From positions 343,673-407,672 of the forward strand of contig JAQGDQ010000197.1 in the NCBI GenBank assembly GCA_030141605.1: a stretch of 64,000 nucleotides of DNA, in the 5' to 3' direction. The DNA is from Tubiluchus corallicola. Its lineage: Eukaryota > Priapulida > Priapulimorpha > Priapulimorphida > Tubiluchidae. Position 1 is the first letter of the stretch. Each line of letters begins with the position of its first letter. The notes under the pieces are model-generated. The model was not told where the DNA came from and did not search any database. It was given only the letters and a program-made list of their open reading frames with translations. A program made the translations under genes and the position numbers. This document shows positions 1-13,919 of this stretch, piece by piece.

Positions 1-152
1 GCAAGAACATCCTTCTTTAGGTATACTGAGGTGCGCGTATTGAGAAGTAGAAAATCAATAGCACCGTTCGCACCAACGAGAAGATACGCGACACGTCCTG
101 AATCTTCTAATTATTTCACACCTTTTAAGACATTGTCTTTTTGTACCCCATT
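1..152. other. Unassigned left edge
   Basis: Nothing recognisable as a gene or repeat is seen in these bases; they are the flank of the MITE that follows. Confidence 0.5.
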
Positions 153-530
153 CAGGGCTGGATTATCGTATTAGCAGGTATAGGCTGCGGTCTAGGGCCC
201 TCAAATTTAGGGAGCCCTCAAGTTGTGGTAACAGTTGGTAGAAAAAATCTGTTTTTCGCTATGGTTGTGTTGAAATATGTGCTAATTTGGTTTGCAGTAA
301 GTAGTAAAAAAGTAGTAGTTCTTGAAGAGTGTTTTTATTGAGAAACAAAAGAGTGTTCTAGTTTGCTTAAGTAATTTCGCTATGTGAATGTCGCTAAAAT
401 GTACAGCGAGTAAAAAATATTCAATACGGGTGCGAGCGAGTTAGAGAGGATGGCTCCGTCTAATAATTTCATTAGCCTAGGGCAATAATTTCATTAGCGT
501 AGGGGCCCCAAAAGCTCATAATCCGGCCCG
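153..530. mobile_element. hAT-like non-autonomous element (MITE)
   Basis: The left end reads CAGGGCTGGATTAT and the right end is ATAATCCGGCCCG, so the ends form imperfect terminal inverted repeats of about 14 bp. The ends and the CTAGGGCCC internal motif are typical of old hAT-type elements. A related end pair occurs near 20.5-21.0 kb. Flanking octamers (ACCCCATT and ACCCGAGT) are only partly alike, so the target duplication is eroded or wrong by a few bases. A short near-direct repeat (AATAATTTCATTAGC) lies near the right end. There is no transposase ORF. Confidence 0.5.
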
Positions 531-3500
531 ACCCGAGTTTACGTTACATGCAGATACACTGTATTTGGACTTAGTTTACTTCTGTGTCCTTATAAGACAC
601 TGTCAGTGTCCCCGAATGCAATGAAAAGTGCCTGGCCAGAGCCATCAGCCTAATAAACACATACACGACATAATGCCCTGTTTACATTACAAAATTAATA
701 CGGGTTCTGAAGGTATATAGCTTCTGTGATTACACAAGGACCTAATCACTGAAAGTCCAATACCCATAGTGGTCTACTGCAGGGAGAGTATTTTCTCATA
801 AGAAAACGTTGAATGCCCGTGTAGTCCCAAATAATTATTTTTATTTGTTACAGAAGCTTTCACGTTAGCGGACTTCATAAACTAAAAAAATTACAGATAA
901 AATGTTAAAAACAGTATGTACCAGAGTGAAACAAGAATATTAAAAGCAAAAATTGTAGCTAAACGTCACTGCTTTAAAGTACAATGACTGCATAGGAATT
1001 TTCTGCCTAATGTAAACGGGCAAACCTGTGCTCCTTTACAGAACTGGTTTCGCGGTATGTTTAGTAATAGTAACAACTTCAAATTTTGACTTTTTAGTTC
1101 CACAAAGTAATGTAAACTTAGGCCCCACGCAGACATGCCACAGACTAAAAGTTGCAAAATCTTTAAATAAATGAAACCCACGAGAGTTTTGCGCAGACAT
1201 ATGCAATTGCGAAACTAAAAGTTGAAGTCTGGGCTCAAAGTTTTAGTAGAACAACTGTTTTGAAATGCATACTGTTTTCAACGAGCGTGCGCAGACATGC
1301 AATTTTTAATTGCGCAACATTTAACCAACACGTTAGTTAAGCTTAAGAAGACGGCAGCGTCATATCAAGAATCGCCAATAAAGGTATAAAAGAGAAATTA
1401 AAAGAGAAACAAATAATGAACATAAATAATTCTTACCGTCTTTGCTATCATCTTTTACGAGATTTAGCGACAAATTTAGAAAAGGGAGATCAAAATGTGA
1501 AATTTTTGAAGAGAACAGTGCATGCGACCACGTCTCAGTACAATCAACACATTTCTGTTTTTCCACTGCTGATTTTTTTCCTACTACTTTTTTCACAACC
1601 TGTGATTGTATTTTTGTATTTCTGCGGTGTGGAACACTTCCAGCCTGGAAGTTATAGGGGAAACTCTTTTCCTCCTCACAATCCTTAAAAATCAGGAACA
1701 AAAGCATAGTAGCATCTTTTGTTCGGTGTTTTTCTACATTGTGATATATTTGGTGTTATAGGGTTATGATGCATTCTGTCTAATGCTGATAGAAAGAGTC
1801 TATTACTAAGCAATTAACTAACTAAATAAAATGAACTGAAATTGAATAAAAGGTAAATAAAAGTTAACGAAAACTGCGTTAAACTCGTGATTCGTCCTGC
1901 GGCTACTGATCTGGTTGATCACGTATTTGTATTGTGTTAGTTATATTATGTTTACATTTTATTTTTGTATTGTTTTTATTTACATTATGATTTGTATTGT
2001 ACGTATTGTGCCTTGAAACCTGACAGACTGTGACATACGCAGTGATTCTGAATGTTAGCTGTATACCTGTCATATTCTCCTGAAGTGAGGCTAGTCATTT
2101 AACTGCACATCCTCTGCTACTATCGCTTAGTGTATGAAGAGCATTACCTCTTGATTAAACTTGTTGCTGTACTGTTCCTTCACAAGTACACAGTTATGGC
2201 ACACAGGCTTACAAAAACGAGATGAAGAAAAGGCATTTTAATTGAATTCAACAAACGCTTCAAATACGTTCTAAAGTTATGAACTTGCTAACCGATATGG
2301 CGCATGCAGAGTTCTTTTAATATCACTGTCTCTTATCATACGACATCACTGTCACCACATCCTTATTTTTGCAATCGGATTTCGTCTTGATCGGTATTGT
2401 GAACTTTTAACTGATTATTGGAGATTTTTCTTGTTAAGCTTTGTAAAATTTGATTAACGCTACAAAACCCATTTTATAATTTTACCATTGTTATTTTGTT
2501 AGATATGAAAAAAAGGAAAAACCTAAAATCATATATTAAAACGTTTCTTTTTGGTCTATGCGTTTCTAGCGTATAAACAAACAACCGAGGAAGTGGGATT
2601 CATCGCTGGCTGTTGACTGACTATTGCTGACAATCCGACATTGCTGACTATTCGAGGACTTCTTCGATGATATCCAGCTTTAATCACACGTCCAATTAGT
2701 TTTGGTTTGGCTCGTTATTAAGATACTACATGGGAGTATGATGGCCACTAGAGACAGCTTGCGCGCCAGTTTGAATGTCATGCATCTAGTCAATAAAATT
2801 GATTGAGTCGTTGAACAAATCTGCGCATTTGCGCGCCAGTAATGAAAAGGATTTTAGGAAAATTTTTGCGCTCTTTGCCTGAATGACAGTGAATGCTGTC
2901 AAGTGCATAATTTATGAGACAGCTGTTTGAGTACAGCAGCAAGTACTGATTCAATTTGTAAAAGCAATTTACCGTCTCTTAGTTTTTTTACGTATTTTAA
3001 ATTTGTTTAATGCATATGGATAAAGCAAAATAAAGGAGATTCTTAACTCAACGGTGTCGCGTAAAGGCGCCGTAAAGCCATACTCGGTGCTTTAAGATTC
3101 ATTCTTAGCAATTGCTATATATGTCTACATGCCAGTTATCTCTTTAGGCCGTTAAAATCAATAACTGGTTAAGTATTATTAATAGTGACAAGAGGGTTGT
3201 TGCATTTTAACGAGAAATGAAACATCATCTGTTTATTAATACGGATATGATAAAGGTAAGGAATTCGTGCGAATAACTGCATTTGCAAAAGAAGATAAAG
3301 TAAAGTAAGAAAGTAAAAACACAAAACTATTGAAATACAACAACAATAAGGTGTCAAAGTTAAAGCTTAGCATGTTGGGTTTATTTTACTGATATCACTT
3401 AAACCTGGAAAAATATAACAAAGAAATTTGTAAAAAATTGTCTATATACCATAAAAGTCATTTATACTACCGCTGTATGGAAATTTTCAGGCACGGTGGT

Positions 3501-4620
3501 AGATGCCATTTACTTGAAAATTGCGACGTAACTGATAAACTTCATAACTTTTCGTAAGCGTGTCGTGGCTTTCCGCAAGTGCTCACTGTTTAAACTGGTT
3601 CAAACTTCTGCAACTTACCTAACATTCATGAAAAAATACTGCAAAATTAACTATCTAATTTTCTTCAGCCGATGAATAACGTCATTGTTGGACGAATGGA
3701 GACTCAAAATGGGAGCGCACAAACGTGAAATGATTGCTACTTTATAGTAATTTTACTAATTGTACGAGGCGCTTATAACACTCTTATTACAAAATCTTTG
3801 TAACATTTTTCGCAACACATTGAAATAAGCCAAACTTCCCAGAATGTTTGGCTTTCCCTTTAATTTTTAATAACAGCTTTTTTACTTTGTTATGAATGCG
3901 CAAAATCTGGCCTGACAAAACTTTATGTCAGTGACTTAATTCAACTCTGTTCTTTTTTTAAATTTATAATTGACATTTTTCATAATTCACGCTGCTCTTC
4001 CCTTTTGCAAATACTCTATCTTTTTAAGTGTCTCTCCTTTAAGCCTTCTTAAGAACTGTTAAACGGAGCAGAAGTTGTTCCTAACTGATTTCTAGAATTC
4101 AACATTTGTCTTATACCTAAACATGCAAGATCAGCGCAATAGTTAGAGCGTTCAGAATAACCACACAAAAATAATTAATGCTTATCGATTCACATTCACA
4201 AATTGTCACATTCAACTTTTTTCTTTTAGTTACATTCATTTTTGCCTTATTTGATACATCCAACAAATCCGTCGTTTTTGTAAAAGTGTGTGCAGCATAT
4301 GTCATTAAAATGGAAAAAAAGAGTGAAAGCTTTATTAGTTGCATTTTTAAACTTAATAAAAATGGGAATAAGAAAACTTTTGCACGTTTTTAGCATACAT
4401 TAAATGGTACCGTGGACCCTGGCAGCGATAAAAGACATTAAACTTTGCAAGTAGAAAGCGTGTGATTTCTAGGCGTCCGTGAAGCTTAATATCATGTCCA
4501 TAGTGTGGATTTTTTTTTAAAAATCGATTGGTAATTTTCAAGACAGTTAAGCGATTTTTAATGCACATGTTGAAGGTGTGTATTCGTGTACAATCAGAAA
4601 CCTGCCACCAATTTTTGTCA
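531..4620. other. AT-rich intergenic DNA without a recognised gene
   Basis: No convincing coding region is seen. Around 1,125-1,310 the string GCAGACAT recurs three times next to CTAAAAGTTG-like sequence, suggesting a decayed MITE. The motif TTACAGAAGCTTTCAC at about 849-865 matches one arm of the palindrome at 23.3 kb. The 115-codon minus-strand frame at 1,360-1,707 resembles no family I know, and overlapping plus-strand frames are equally open. Confidence 0.5.
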
Positions 4621-4626
4621 GAAAGA

Positions 4627-4652
4627 GTAGAGTAGAGTAGAGTAGAGTAAAG
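4627..4652. repeat. AGAGT pentanucleotide tandem repeat
   Basis: About five near-perfect copies of a 5-bp unit (GTAGA register) stand directly before ACTTTATTTAAAGTC. That tail-like sequence is also found at about 16.25 kb at the end of a SINE-like piece, so this may be the tail of a minus-strand retroposon. Confidence 0.6.
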
Positions 4653-4924
4653 TATACTTTATTTAAAGTCAGATCATACAAACTATAAACATAAGCTATG
4701 AAGTTATTGCAATCGACTGATAAAAATATACCTATAAAATACACGCCTAATAACAAAAAACGCACTAAAAAGCGGAAGTGACATCCTTTGCGGGCGGAAA
4801 ACTTCGTGTTGACGTAAGCTCTATAGATTTTTGTTTGTCAAATCACTAAGCCTAGGATTACATACAAATCACTAAGCCCTAGGCCCTGTAACACATAACT
4901 GAAACTAAATGCGTGCTCAAAAAA

Positions 4925-6385
4925 ATTATATTTTTATTTATTTATTAATGATACATCTGTGAACTGAAGTCAAGAGACTTATATGTCCATTAAAAACATC
5001 GTAAAATTTTCATCGACAATACATAGAATGTAAAATTACAACTAAAAGTACAAAATACATAGTACATGGTTAGTACAATATAAACACACAAGTACGTGCA
5101 AATAAATTAGAAGTGCAAATAAAAAGATGAAAAATTGATTAGTACGATAAAATTGTATAATTATGGTAAAAAAATTACATCTTACATCATTTATCAAATC
5201 ACACATTTTCTAGTAAATATTTTTTGAACGTTTCTTAAATTTATTTTTATTACTGACCTGTTTTATTTTACTGGGTAAATTATTCCACATTACAGCACCA
5301 TTATACATGACAGAATGTTTGATAACGTTGGTTCTACACTTAGGAATATGGAATTTGTGGTATTGTCGAGTTTGGTATGAATGTATACTGCTATTATAAC
5401 TGAAAAAATGTGATACATATTAAACGAAAGATTATTAACGTATTTGTACATGAACAGGTTAGTTTGCATGTCGACTACCTTGGGCGTTGTCAGTATTTTT
5501 AAATTTTTGAAGAGATTTTCGGTGTGAGCTATGTAATGCGAGTGCGTCATTAGACGGATGAGCTTTTTTGAACTGTTGATAATCTTTCTGAGGTATCTGC
5601 ATACGTATTACTCCATACTATACTGCAATAATCAAAGTAAGGGTGTGCAACCATATAATACAGCTGATTATAAGTAGATAAATCTAAAATTTTATAACAT
5701 TTTTTGAAAATTCCAAATATTTTACTAAGTTTTGAGCAAATGTGGTCGATGTGTTTTTTCCAAGATAAAATCTCATCCAAAACAAAACCTAAAAATTTAA
5801 CTTCTTTAACATGACTGATAAAAACACCATCGACATGAATCTGACAACTCTTTCTAAGATATCTTTTCTTTTTTCCAGTAAAAATTATAAAATTTGTCTT
5901 TTTTCCATTTAAACTTAATTTATTGGCCTTAGACCGATTCGATGGTAACATTAGTTCCTGATTAACGATTTCACAAAGAGAATAAACATTTTTATCAAAT
6001 AAGATGAAATATAAATGTCATCAGCAAATATTACCGTAAATAATTTTTTCGAAGCAGTTGCTAAATCATTGATGTAGATTAAAAACAATAGTGGTCCCAA
6101 AATAGAGCCCTGTGGGACACCACATACACTACACACGTCTAGTATTTATTATAGTAAACAAATTGTTTTCTATCACTTAAATAACTTTTAAGCCATTTGT
6201 AGCATATTCCTCTAATCCCATAAAAAGTCGATTTTTCTAGTAAAATTTGATGGTCGACAGTGTCAAACGCCTTCGTGTATCTTGTAGACATAAATGCACA
6301 AAAATGAAGGTTACTCTGGCTGAGTAATGGTAAACGTATAGCCATAAAAAGTCGTTGCATAACAAAGTGACAGAGCATCAAACAA
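4925..6385 (-). pseudogene. CR1/L2-like LINE reverse transcriptase remnant
   Basis: Read on the minus strand, consecutive open pieces follow the order of a non-LTR retrotransposon polymerase. KAFDTVDHQILLEK comes first (about 6,290-6,230), then the palm motif [20 protein letters not shown] (about 6,130-6,070), [10 protein letters not shown], and the thumb/C-terminal part with VKFLGFVLDEILSWKKHI and HPYFDYCSIVW (5,951-5,550). LFKNLKILTTPKVVDMQ follows near 5,480. Frame changes near 6,138, 5,950 and 5,550 break the ORF, and the catalytic FADD is kept. The fragment lacks the endonuclease and the first part of the RT, so it is 5'-truncated. The A/T-rich end near 4,925 is probably its 3' tail. The clade call is by motif resemblance only. 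Confidence 0.85.
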
Positions 6386-6764
6386 GCAAGCAGCCTATAA
6401 TTCTCTGGATGATATCATTTTCTCAAGACCGCTAATGAAGTATTCATTGGATCAAATCAAGATGGTATTCAGTATTTTGATGGAAAGAAGTATTCAGTAT
6501 TTTGGATTCATAGAAGCTGCGTGTAGCGGTTCTATGATCTATTAACGGAATAGTAACGAATCTACTAACTAAACTGATGTAGTACGATACAAAGGCTAGT
6601 AGAAAGCCTCTCTTTCATGTCAGAAATACGGCAGGATGGCGCTTTATCAATAGGATACCACACCACTTTATTAATTTTGGGCTACTCCGTTTCTGTTTGA
6701 AAATTCGAAACCATCCCCAGGCAAAGGGACCAAACTAAAATGTAAAAAACAAGCAAATTAAACC
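6386..6764. other. Unassigned spacer
   Basis: No gene seen. The string GTATTCAGTATTTTG occurs twice within 30 bases near 6,455-6,505, a small local duplication. Confidence 0.4.
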
Positions 6765-7401
<637 letters not shown>

Positions 7402-8114
7402 CAATTCGAAAAAAGATCAAGGCACGACTACCCAAATGAAGTTTTACTTGTTCGATACTTATTTCTTACAGATAAATGTCTTTTACTACAAATGCAGTCT
7501 TTTGATAAATGTTCCATACCAAATTGGATGATGGCAGAAACGGATGACATCTACGAGATTCTATGGAGATAAACTTTCCGTAACACATGCCCTATCAGAT
7601 TGCTTGTAGCATCTGTCTCGCCCTCTACTGGCCAATTCTTATTAACTAAGAGAAGACAGTGTAGTTTTTATATATATATATAATTTACAGTTTGCTGATA
7701 TATATATGCATATATATCATATAAAGTACATATAGTATATATAGTATACATACAAGTATTACCGTATCTGCATTTTAACAACAATAACAACAACACTCAG
7801 CAGAAAAAGAAACAATAAGAAAATGTTAGACCCTGTCTCAGAAGCAATACCGTTACTGAAAACTAAAAAGTCTCAGGATGCATACAGATCTATTCTGTTA
7901 ATATATAATTTAACATTGTTTGAATTTCATTATTTGGGAAATTTTTAATTGTTATTTGGCCTTCTCTTGTCCGGCGAATATATATTTATTTAAATGAATA
8001 TGTTTAAATATGTCTTATGAATGTATTGGAATTTTTCACAGTGATTAGACACTTATGAGATAATACGTATAACGCATTGTCTAAGTGCAAAAGGAGCGAG
8101 GCTTTCAGCGAGCC
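7402..8114 (+). repeat. Left arm of large inverted repeat
   Basis: This stretch pairs with the reverse complement of 10,032-10,373. Landmarks shared by both arms include CTTGTTCGATACTTATTTC, CTATGGAGATAAACTTTC, TCGCCCTCTACTGGC, TTCACAGTGATTAGAC and AATACGTATAACGCATTG. The left arm carries about 350 extra bases (roughly 7,660-8,012, including a TA-rich microsatellite) that the right arm lacks, so something inserted into it later. The two arms and the 1.9 kb between them may be one old DNA transposon with long terminal inverted repeats, or two copies of a dispersed repeat in opposite orientation. Confidence 0.85.
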
Positions 8115-8351
8115 GCTGACAGCGCCACTAATGGCATTGTATGTGTCCGTCGACTTAATTTATGTCTTCGCTTGTAAATACATCAAGCCATAACAATAAT
8201 CATTTGAGAGCAGTGTGAGTTTACTTCACGAACAATCGAAGCATTTTAAAAAAAGCTGGCAACGTTGTGTGTGCAATACGACTTTTGTGTTCTCCTTTAT
8301 CGTACCTTAATGTAATTCCTAGTTTATAAAACTTATACCTTACCTTAGACC
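8115..8351. other. Inner flank of the inverted repeat
   Basis: Sequence between the left arm and the LINE fragment; no feature recognised. Confidence 0.3.
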
Positions 8352-9056
8352 TTAGTCCTTCCTGCGCATTGATGCACATTGGGCAGACAGCATTTTCCAC
8401 TGAGTTCTATCGGCGGCTTCGTTCTCTACGTTTTCCCAACGTATGTTGACAGCTCGAAGGTCTTCTTTGAAGGATCTGCGCCACGTTGTTTTTGGCCGAC
8501 CTCTTTTTCGTTTCCCACCAGGTGGTTCCCACTGTACTGCTGTTTTGGCGTAACGACTTTCTGATAGACGGAGAATATGTCCAGCCAGTTTCATTCTTCT
8601 CTCTGTAACTATATCTTGTAACCGCAATGACTGCGCTCGTTGAAGAACTTCAACATTGGTGACATGGTCGCGGTAGGAGATTTTTAGTATCTTTCGAAGG
8701 CATTTTTGGTGGAAGACGTTCAGTTTCTTTGATAACTCCGCTGTGACTTTCCAGGTTTCGCTGGCATAGAGAGCCGTTCGCAGCACAATGGCGTTGTACA
8801 GACGAAGTTTGATTTTCATGTCAATTTTCTTGCTTGTCCAGATTTTTCCCATCTTCCTAAATACTGCTGTTGCTTTGCCGATTCTCCCCCTGATGTCATT
8901 TTCTGTACCTCCATTACAGGTCATCACACTGCCCAGATATGAAAAACTGGTAACGTTCTTAACCATTTGGCCTCCCACTGTTATATGTACATCATTCTGT
9001 TGGTTTGTCCACACTTTCAAAACTTTGGTCTTTTCTTGACTAATTCTCAATCCAAT
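8352..9056 (-). pseudogene. RTE-like LINE polymerase C-terminal fragment
   Basis: The minus-strand frame keeps about 235 codons of the region downstream of the RT active site. Visible motifs are GLRISQEKTKVLKVW, FSYLGSVMTCNGGTENDI, AVFRKMGKIWTSKKI, LRTALYASETWK and LAGHILRLSESRYAKTA. The end GKRKRGRPKTTWRRSF is typical of RTE-type elements often annotated as craniofacial development protein 2-like or endonuclease-reverse transcriptase. The YADD box and all upstream domains are missing, so this is a dead 5'-truncated insertion. The first 30 or so codons of the longest frame (up to 9,146) are unrelated flanking sequence. Unusually, the remaining frame has no internal stop. It lies between the two arms of the large inverted repeat. 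Confidence 0.9.
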
Positions 9057-10031
9057 AAAACTTATACGTATGTGCATAAATATGCATGGAGAGAACACAT
9101 AAGTTATAGGGCACTGTGCGTTGTACAAATGCGTATATATGTACATATATTAACTACTATGAATGCCGTCGATGAGGACAATGATTTTGTGACAGATTTT
9201 AGCTCCGTAATTTCAGTACATATTTAACACCACACAGAGACGTGCTGGCAAATTTATAGTAACCAGTCTGTTCACGTTTGGTATTAAATTAGCCTTGTCT
9301 AATTAAATTTTGTGGTGTCTTAATTGCCTAGAGTAGGTACTAACTAGACGCAACTCAATACAACTAGATACAGTCACATATTCAATTCGCCAAGTTAACT
9401 TAATTTAGTCCTTAAAGATTAATATTATACATTTCTGCTGTCGAATTGGGTCTTTAAACTAAGGAAAAAGAAGAAACAAAAAGAAAAAGATGAACACTAT
9501 TGAAACCACTGTGGTTCATTCTCAGGTGAAATATTAAGAAAGAAAAAAAATCACATGAAAATATTAAGCGTTAATTTTTTGCGTTACTAATACAAAAAAT
9601 ACCAAACTTAAAAAAGAGTGCAATCATATAGAAAGATGGAGGAAACACACTAAATGAAAAGAAGGAAAAGCACAGAAGCGTAAAATAAATGGCCTCAATG
9701 ATAAATTTTGAGCCTCACTTGAATTTTGGGTTCAGACACATAAGTTTTGGGTTTTACTCTAAGATGTTGGGATTGCGGCCAATAATTTTATACTTCTTTA
9801 TTTTTCTGTCGTGGTTTTTATTCATTGTGTCGCTGTGTTTTTGTACTTTGTGATTGTATCCTTTTTACGTGTGGTACTTTATGTGTTACAAACCTAAAAA
9901 ATGAACATGTTTTAATTCTTATGACTTTTTTCTTTTTATTAATCTTTCATTTGAAACTGCAATGTGGCTTGAAACGTCGCATTCTTTCTTTTTTTTATTA
10001 ATTGTACCTATTCCTGTTATTGACAATTATA
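9057..10031. other. Unassigned sequence inside the inverted repeat
   Basis: AT-rich DNA without recognised coding sequence, between the LINE fragment and the right arm. A purine-rich patch (AAGAAGAAACAAAAAGAAAAAG) is at about 9,468. Confidence 0.4.
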
Positions 10032-10373
10032 GGCTAGTTGAAAGCCTCGCTCCTTTCGTACCTAGCCAATGCGTTATACGTATTGTCTCAGTAGCGTCTA
10101 ATCACTGTGAAAAAGTTCCAATGCCTTCATAATTTACAGTTTCTCTTAATTGATAATAATTAGCCAGTAGAGGGCGAGGCAGATGCTAAGCAATTCGACA
10201 TGGCATGTTTTACAGAAAGTTTATCTCCATAGAGTCACGTAGACATTATCCGTTTTTGCCATCATCCAGTTTGATATGAGATGATACATTTATCAAAAGG
10301 CAGTAGGAAATAAGTATCGAACAAGTATAACTTCATTTAATGTAGTCGTGCAACGATCTTTTTTTCAGAATTC
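10032..10373 (-). repeat. Right arm of large inverted repeat
   Basis: Reverse-complement partner of the left arm at 7,402-8,114, with clear alignment from AGGCTTTCA at the inner end to GATC/CACGAC at the outer end. It lacks the roughly 350-bp insertion seen in the left arm. Its outer end carries a strong pyrimidine tract and CAG (TCTTTTTTTCAG), a good splice-acceptor-like sequence. Confidence 0.85.
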
Positions 10374-10616
10374 CTAATTTTGAAAACCAGCCAAATTGAC
10401 GCGTACGTGGTTTTTGCTCTTGCTTTCATTCTTATCACCAATGGACTGCGCGACATTGCTTCTTGCATAATAACAGAGTTTGCATTGCAACCTATAAATC
10501 GCTTTATGGGTGTTCGGAACGGGGAATACACAGGCCGTAAAACACGTCGTTCTGTCAGATCAAGTTATAAATCTATGTCGGCCATGCAAGCGCAGAGAAA
10601 AGGATTAGAAAGATGA
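10369..10616 (+). CDS. Unrecognised ORF, possible terminal exon with one membrane segment
   Basis: An open frame follows the acceptor-like TCTTTTTTTCAG and runs to a TGA at 10,614-10,616. Its first ATG is at 10,380, giving 78 residues. It encodes a hydrophobic stretch (AYVVFALAFILITNGL, about residues 8-23) and then a basic tail rich in Arg and Ser (RKTRRSVRSSYKS). Base composition is less AT-rich than the surroundings, as in real exons here. I recognise no family and see no partner exon upstream. It may be part of the element that owns the adjacent inverted repeat, an orphan exon, or chance. Confidence 0.2.
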
Positions 10617-13330
10617 ACCACTAGAAGCAGACACCGTCTGTTAGATCAGCTAGATTTGTTACAAATGATTTTTCCTTGACTATGCATTGCTTTGAAAGGC
10701 AAGTTCTGCGGGGCTTCAAAATCAATCTTGACGATGCCTCTAAGTAAGAAAACGGACTACAGTTGTGTATGTCTCAAGTCGAAACGGCGCTTAGCTTTTA
10801 GAATAAAACTCACTCAGAGTAAGAGTAAATGAGTTTATTTATTACCATTTATAACGACAAGAGAAGTGAATAAAAAAATTATAATTATAATTATTATTTA
10901 TATACTTTATATTACATACAACTTTTAGTAACATTAGAAATTGCACAAGTGATTATTCAATTGAGTAATTAAAGGGTGGCGAAAGAACTATATTTATCAA
11001 TGTCAGCCACCATCCCAGATATGCGACTAATAATAATAAGTTAATTAATTATTGCGGATGTATCAAGAAACATAACGTCACGAAACTTTCCTGCATTTTC
11101 TCGCATCAATGAGCTATAACAGCTTTTAACTAGCGTTTGCTGCCAAAACTAATTTGAAGTAAGACAAAAGAAATTTCATGGAAAAATAACGGAAACAGTA
11201 TCAAACTATTTTACATAGAAATGTAACTAATGTTTAATTGATCACGTTTTCCACAACATTGTAGCTGGGATTCAGCTTTGCTCCAGTATCATTTTGATAT
11301 CTATAGGCTTCTAAATAGACCAGATAATTACAGTACGTCGATATGGGCGCCAGTAAGCTTAAGCTTCCATTCTTCGCCTCGGATGTCATTGATCACACTT
11401 GTTTCAATAGCCAGTACTGATGGCAGCTGTTGGCGACCTACTTTACAAAAGGGTTAATTCTTGGTCATGCTCTTCAGTATTATATTGCTATACGAGCAGT
11501 CATCAGGCAAAAGTAGATTCCATTGTGTGATGGATTCGAAGTCACTGGCTTGCTCAATGGGCTTCCTTAAAGTTTGTATACCTTCACATACACTCATATG
11601 ATGGCTAATCTGTAAGCCCATCATATTGTTCTTACCTTGTCGTAAGTCATAAGTCATTAAATTTCACACAATACATTTGCAACAATTTTGTGTACAAAAA
11701 TACAGTGAAAAAGTCACAATGAACATTACAGTTTCTTACTGTTTCTGAACAAGAAAAGCTTTACACTACGTTTGCTGCGTTGCAGGACAATCGAAAACCA
11801 GAGCTTGTTAGATTGCCACACCCTGAAAAGTTAAAGGAGTAATGAATATAAATGGCGGTTCTTCAAATTTAATACCATTAACAAAGCAGTGCTAAAAAAT
11901 CAAAAGAAACCAGTTTTATAGTAAGTTTATAACAAAACAAATTGATTATTCGTAATTAGAGTAGGATTTTAGGTTTTAAAACCTTATATTATAGTAGGTA
12001 GACTTTAAATGGTTGATTTGCAATTGCTAGGTGCTTGCAATAATCTGGAATATCTTGACGTGACTCACGTTTCGTTGTAGAAATTCGCGTATCGTGCATG
12101 ACTTTGGCGTGACTTTGTTCTACACATATTTCCCAACTACTGTTATTGAATATCTTAAATTTCGAGCAAGCAGAGTGAAACTGTAGCAACTGTGTAATCA
12201 CTCACTGTGCAATTGTGTTTGTCGAGAACTATTGCTGTTTTGACAACTGCAGAAGATAAAACGCTCCTTCAACAACCTTTTTTGATGAAAAAGCTGACGT
12301 CGCTTGACGAATATGGATGCGACGCGCTTTTTGAAAAAATGTGAGGTTTTTTGGCTTCTTCACAAATAAAATCAGCAACATACACAATACAGTTCTGGTG
12401 ATTTAGTATTAATATTCATGTTTTAGTACTCACTGCATTCAACTGCGAAACGTTTTGTCCTCTGCTGTCCGAGCATCACAAAGCAGCAAGAATATGCTAA
12501 TCAATGCTGGAATATTACGTTTGATAAGAAGTGAAAACAGCTTGTAGAATTTAACTTTATAAAAAGTTTTCGAAGCGTAGAGAAAGCAACAATAGACAAC
12601 CAAATCATGGTTATTATAATAGAAACTCTAGAGTTTCTTTTTAAAACCATAGCGCACATAGATGTAGAAGTTTTCTTTTTCAAACCGAATGGTTGGTCAA
12701 AACTGAATATCAGATTTTCGCATTTTATTATAATTATCCAATTAAGCATTTATAGATGGATGGCAACAATGCAACGGTCTTTACTACTTAAATCGCCTCG
12801 TTGATCTTTAGGAACGGGGTAGATATTAGAGAATTTTAAATCGTCAGGGGAAATATTGAATTAACATTCATATTCATCAATAGACATAAGTGCACAAAAA
12901 TGTAAGGGGCATGTATTAAGTGATCAGACGTTAACCCAAGGTTGCCATCAGATTTAGTAGGTTTCATGGTAAATCGTGAGTGTCGATATCATCACATAGC
13001 TTAGATGATCTCTGGCATCCCAGAAAGAGGATTCTCGGAAGGAGATATACAATTCTTTAGAAAGAGGTGGAACAGGGCTACACGATGGAAGGGTCACATT
13101 TCAGGACACCTCCAAAGACAGGAGTGGCGACGAGTTGATTAGAGGTTCCGTTTTGGGCAATTCTTGCTTGGAAAACTGTTGACGCAAGCCATTGTACTGA
13201 CGTCATTCCTTTGTACTCTGATTATAATTTTGTTAAGTAAAAGCAGCTGCTGGCTGTTATAATGTAAGTTATATAATGATAATTAATACGATCAAATTAA
13301 TACGAGCATATTAATACGATCAAAAGGAGC
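10617..13330. other. Intergenic DNA without recognised gene
   Basis: No family-level match is seen on either strand. Short open frames at 11,454-11,657, 11,989-12,201 and 12,501-12,804 look like chance frames. GATCAAATTAATACGAGCATATTAATACGATC-like short direct repeats (AATTAATACGA) lie near 13,280-13,322. Confidence 0.4.
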
Positions 13331-13451
13331 AGTTTGCAAACACTATTTAGAATATCCGTGCATTACTGTTCATTGATGGATGGATCTAAGAGCTTTTGTT
13401 ATAGCATACAGTTTCAACTTTCTGCAAAATGTTTTGCAACGTTTCGCTACG
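13331..13451 (-). repeat. Dispersed repeat, copy C
   Basis: On the minus strand this begins GTAGCGAAACGTTGCAAAAC and can be followed for about 120 bp alongside copies at 37,164-37,288 and 44,906-45,008. Shared landmarks are GCGAAAC-TTGCAAAA-CATTTTG, CTTAGA-C-ATCCA and TAATGCAC. As in copy A, the 5' side of the element is a GAC/AAC-type microsatellite. Confidence 0.7.

Positions 13452-13919
<468 letters not shown>

Noticed and set aside
1360-1707. 115-codon minus-strand frame, considered as a MADF or transposon-linked protein
   Set aside because: No motif could be matched, overlapping plus-strand frames are equally open, and there is no splice or promoter support.
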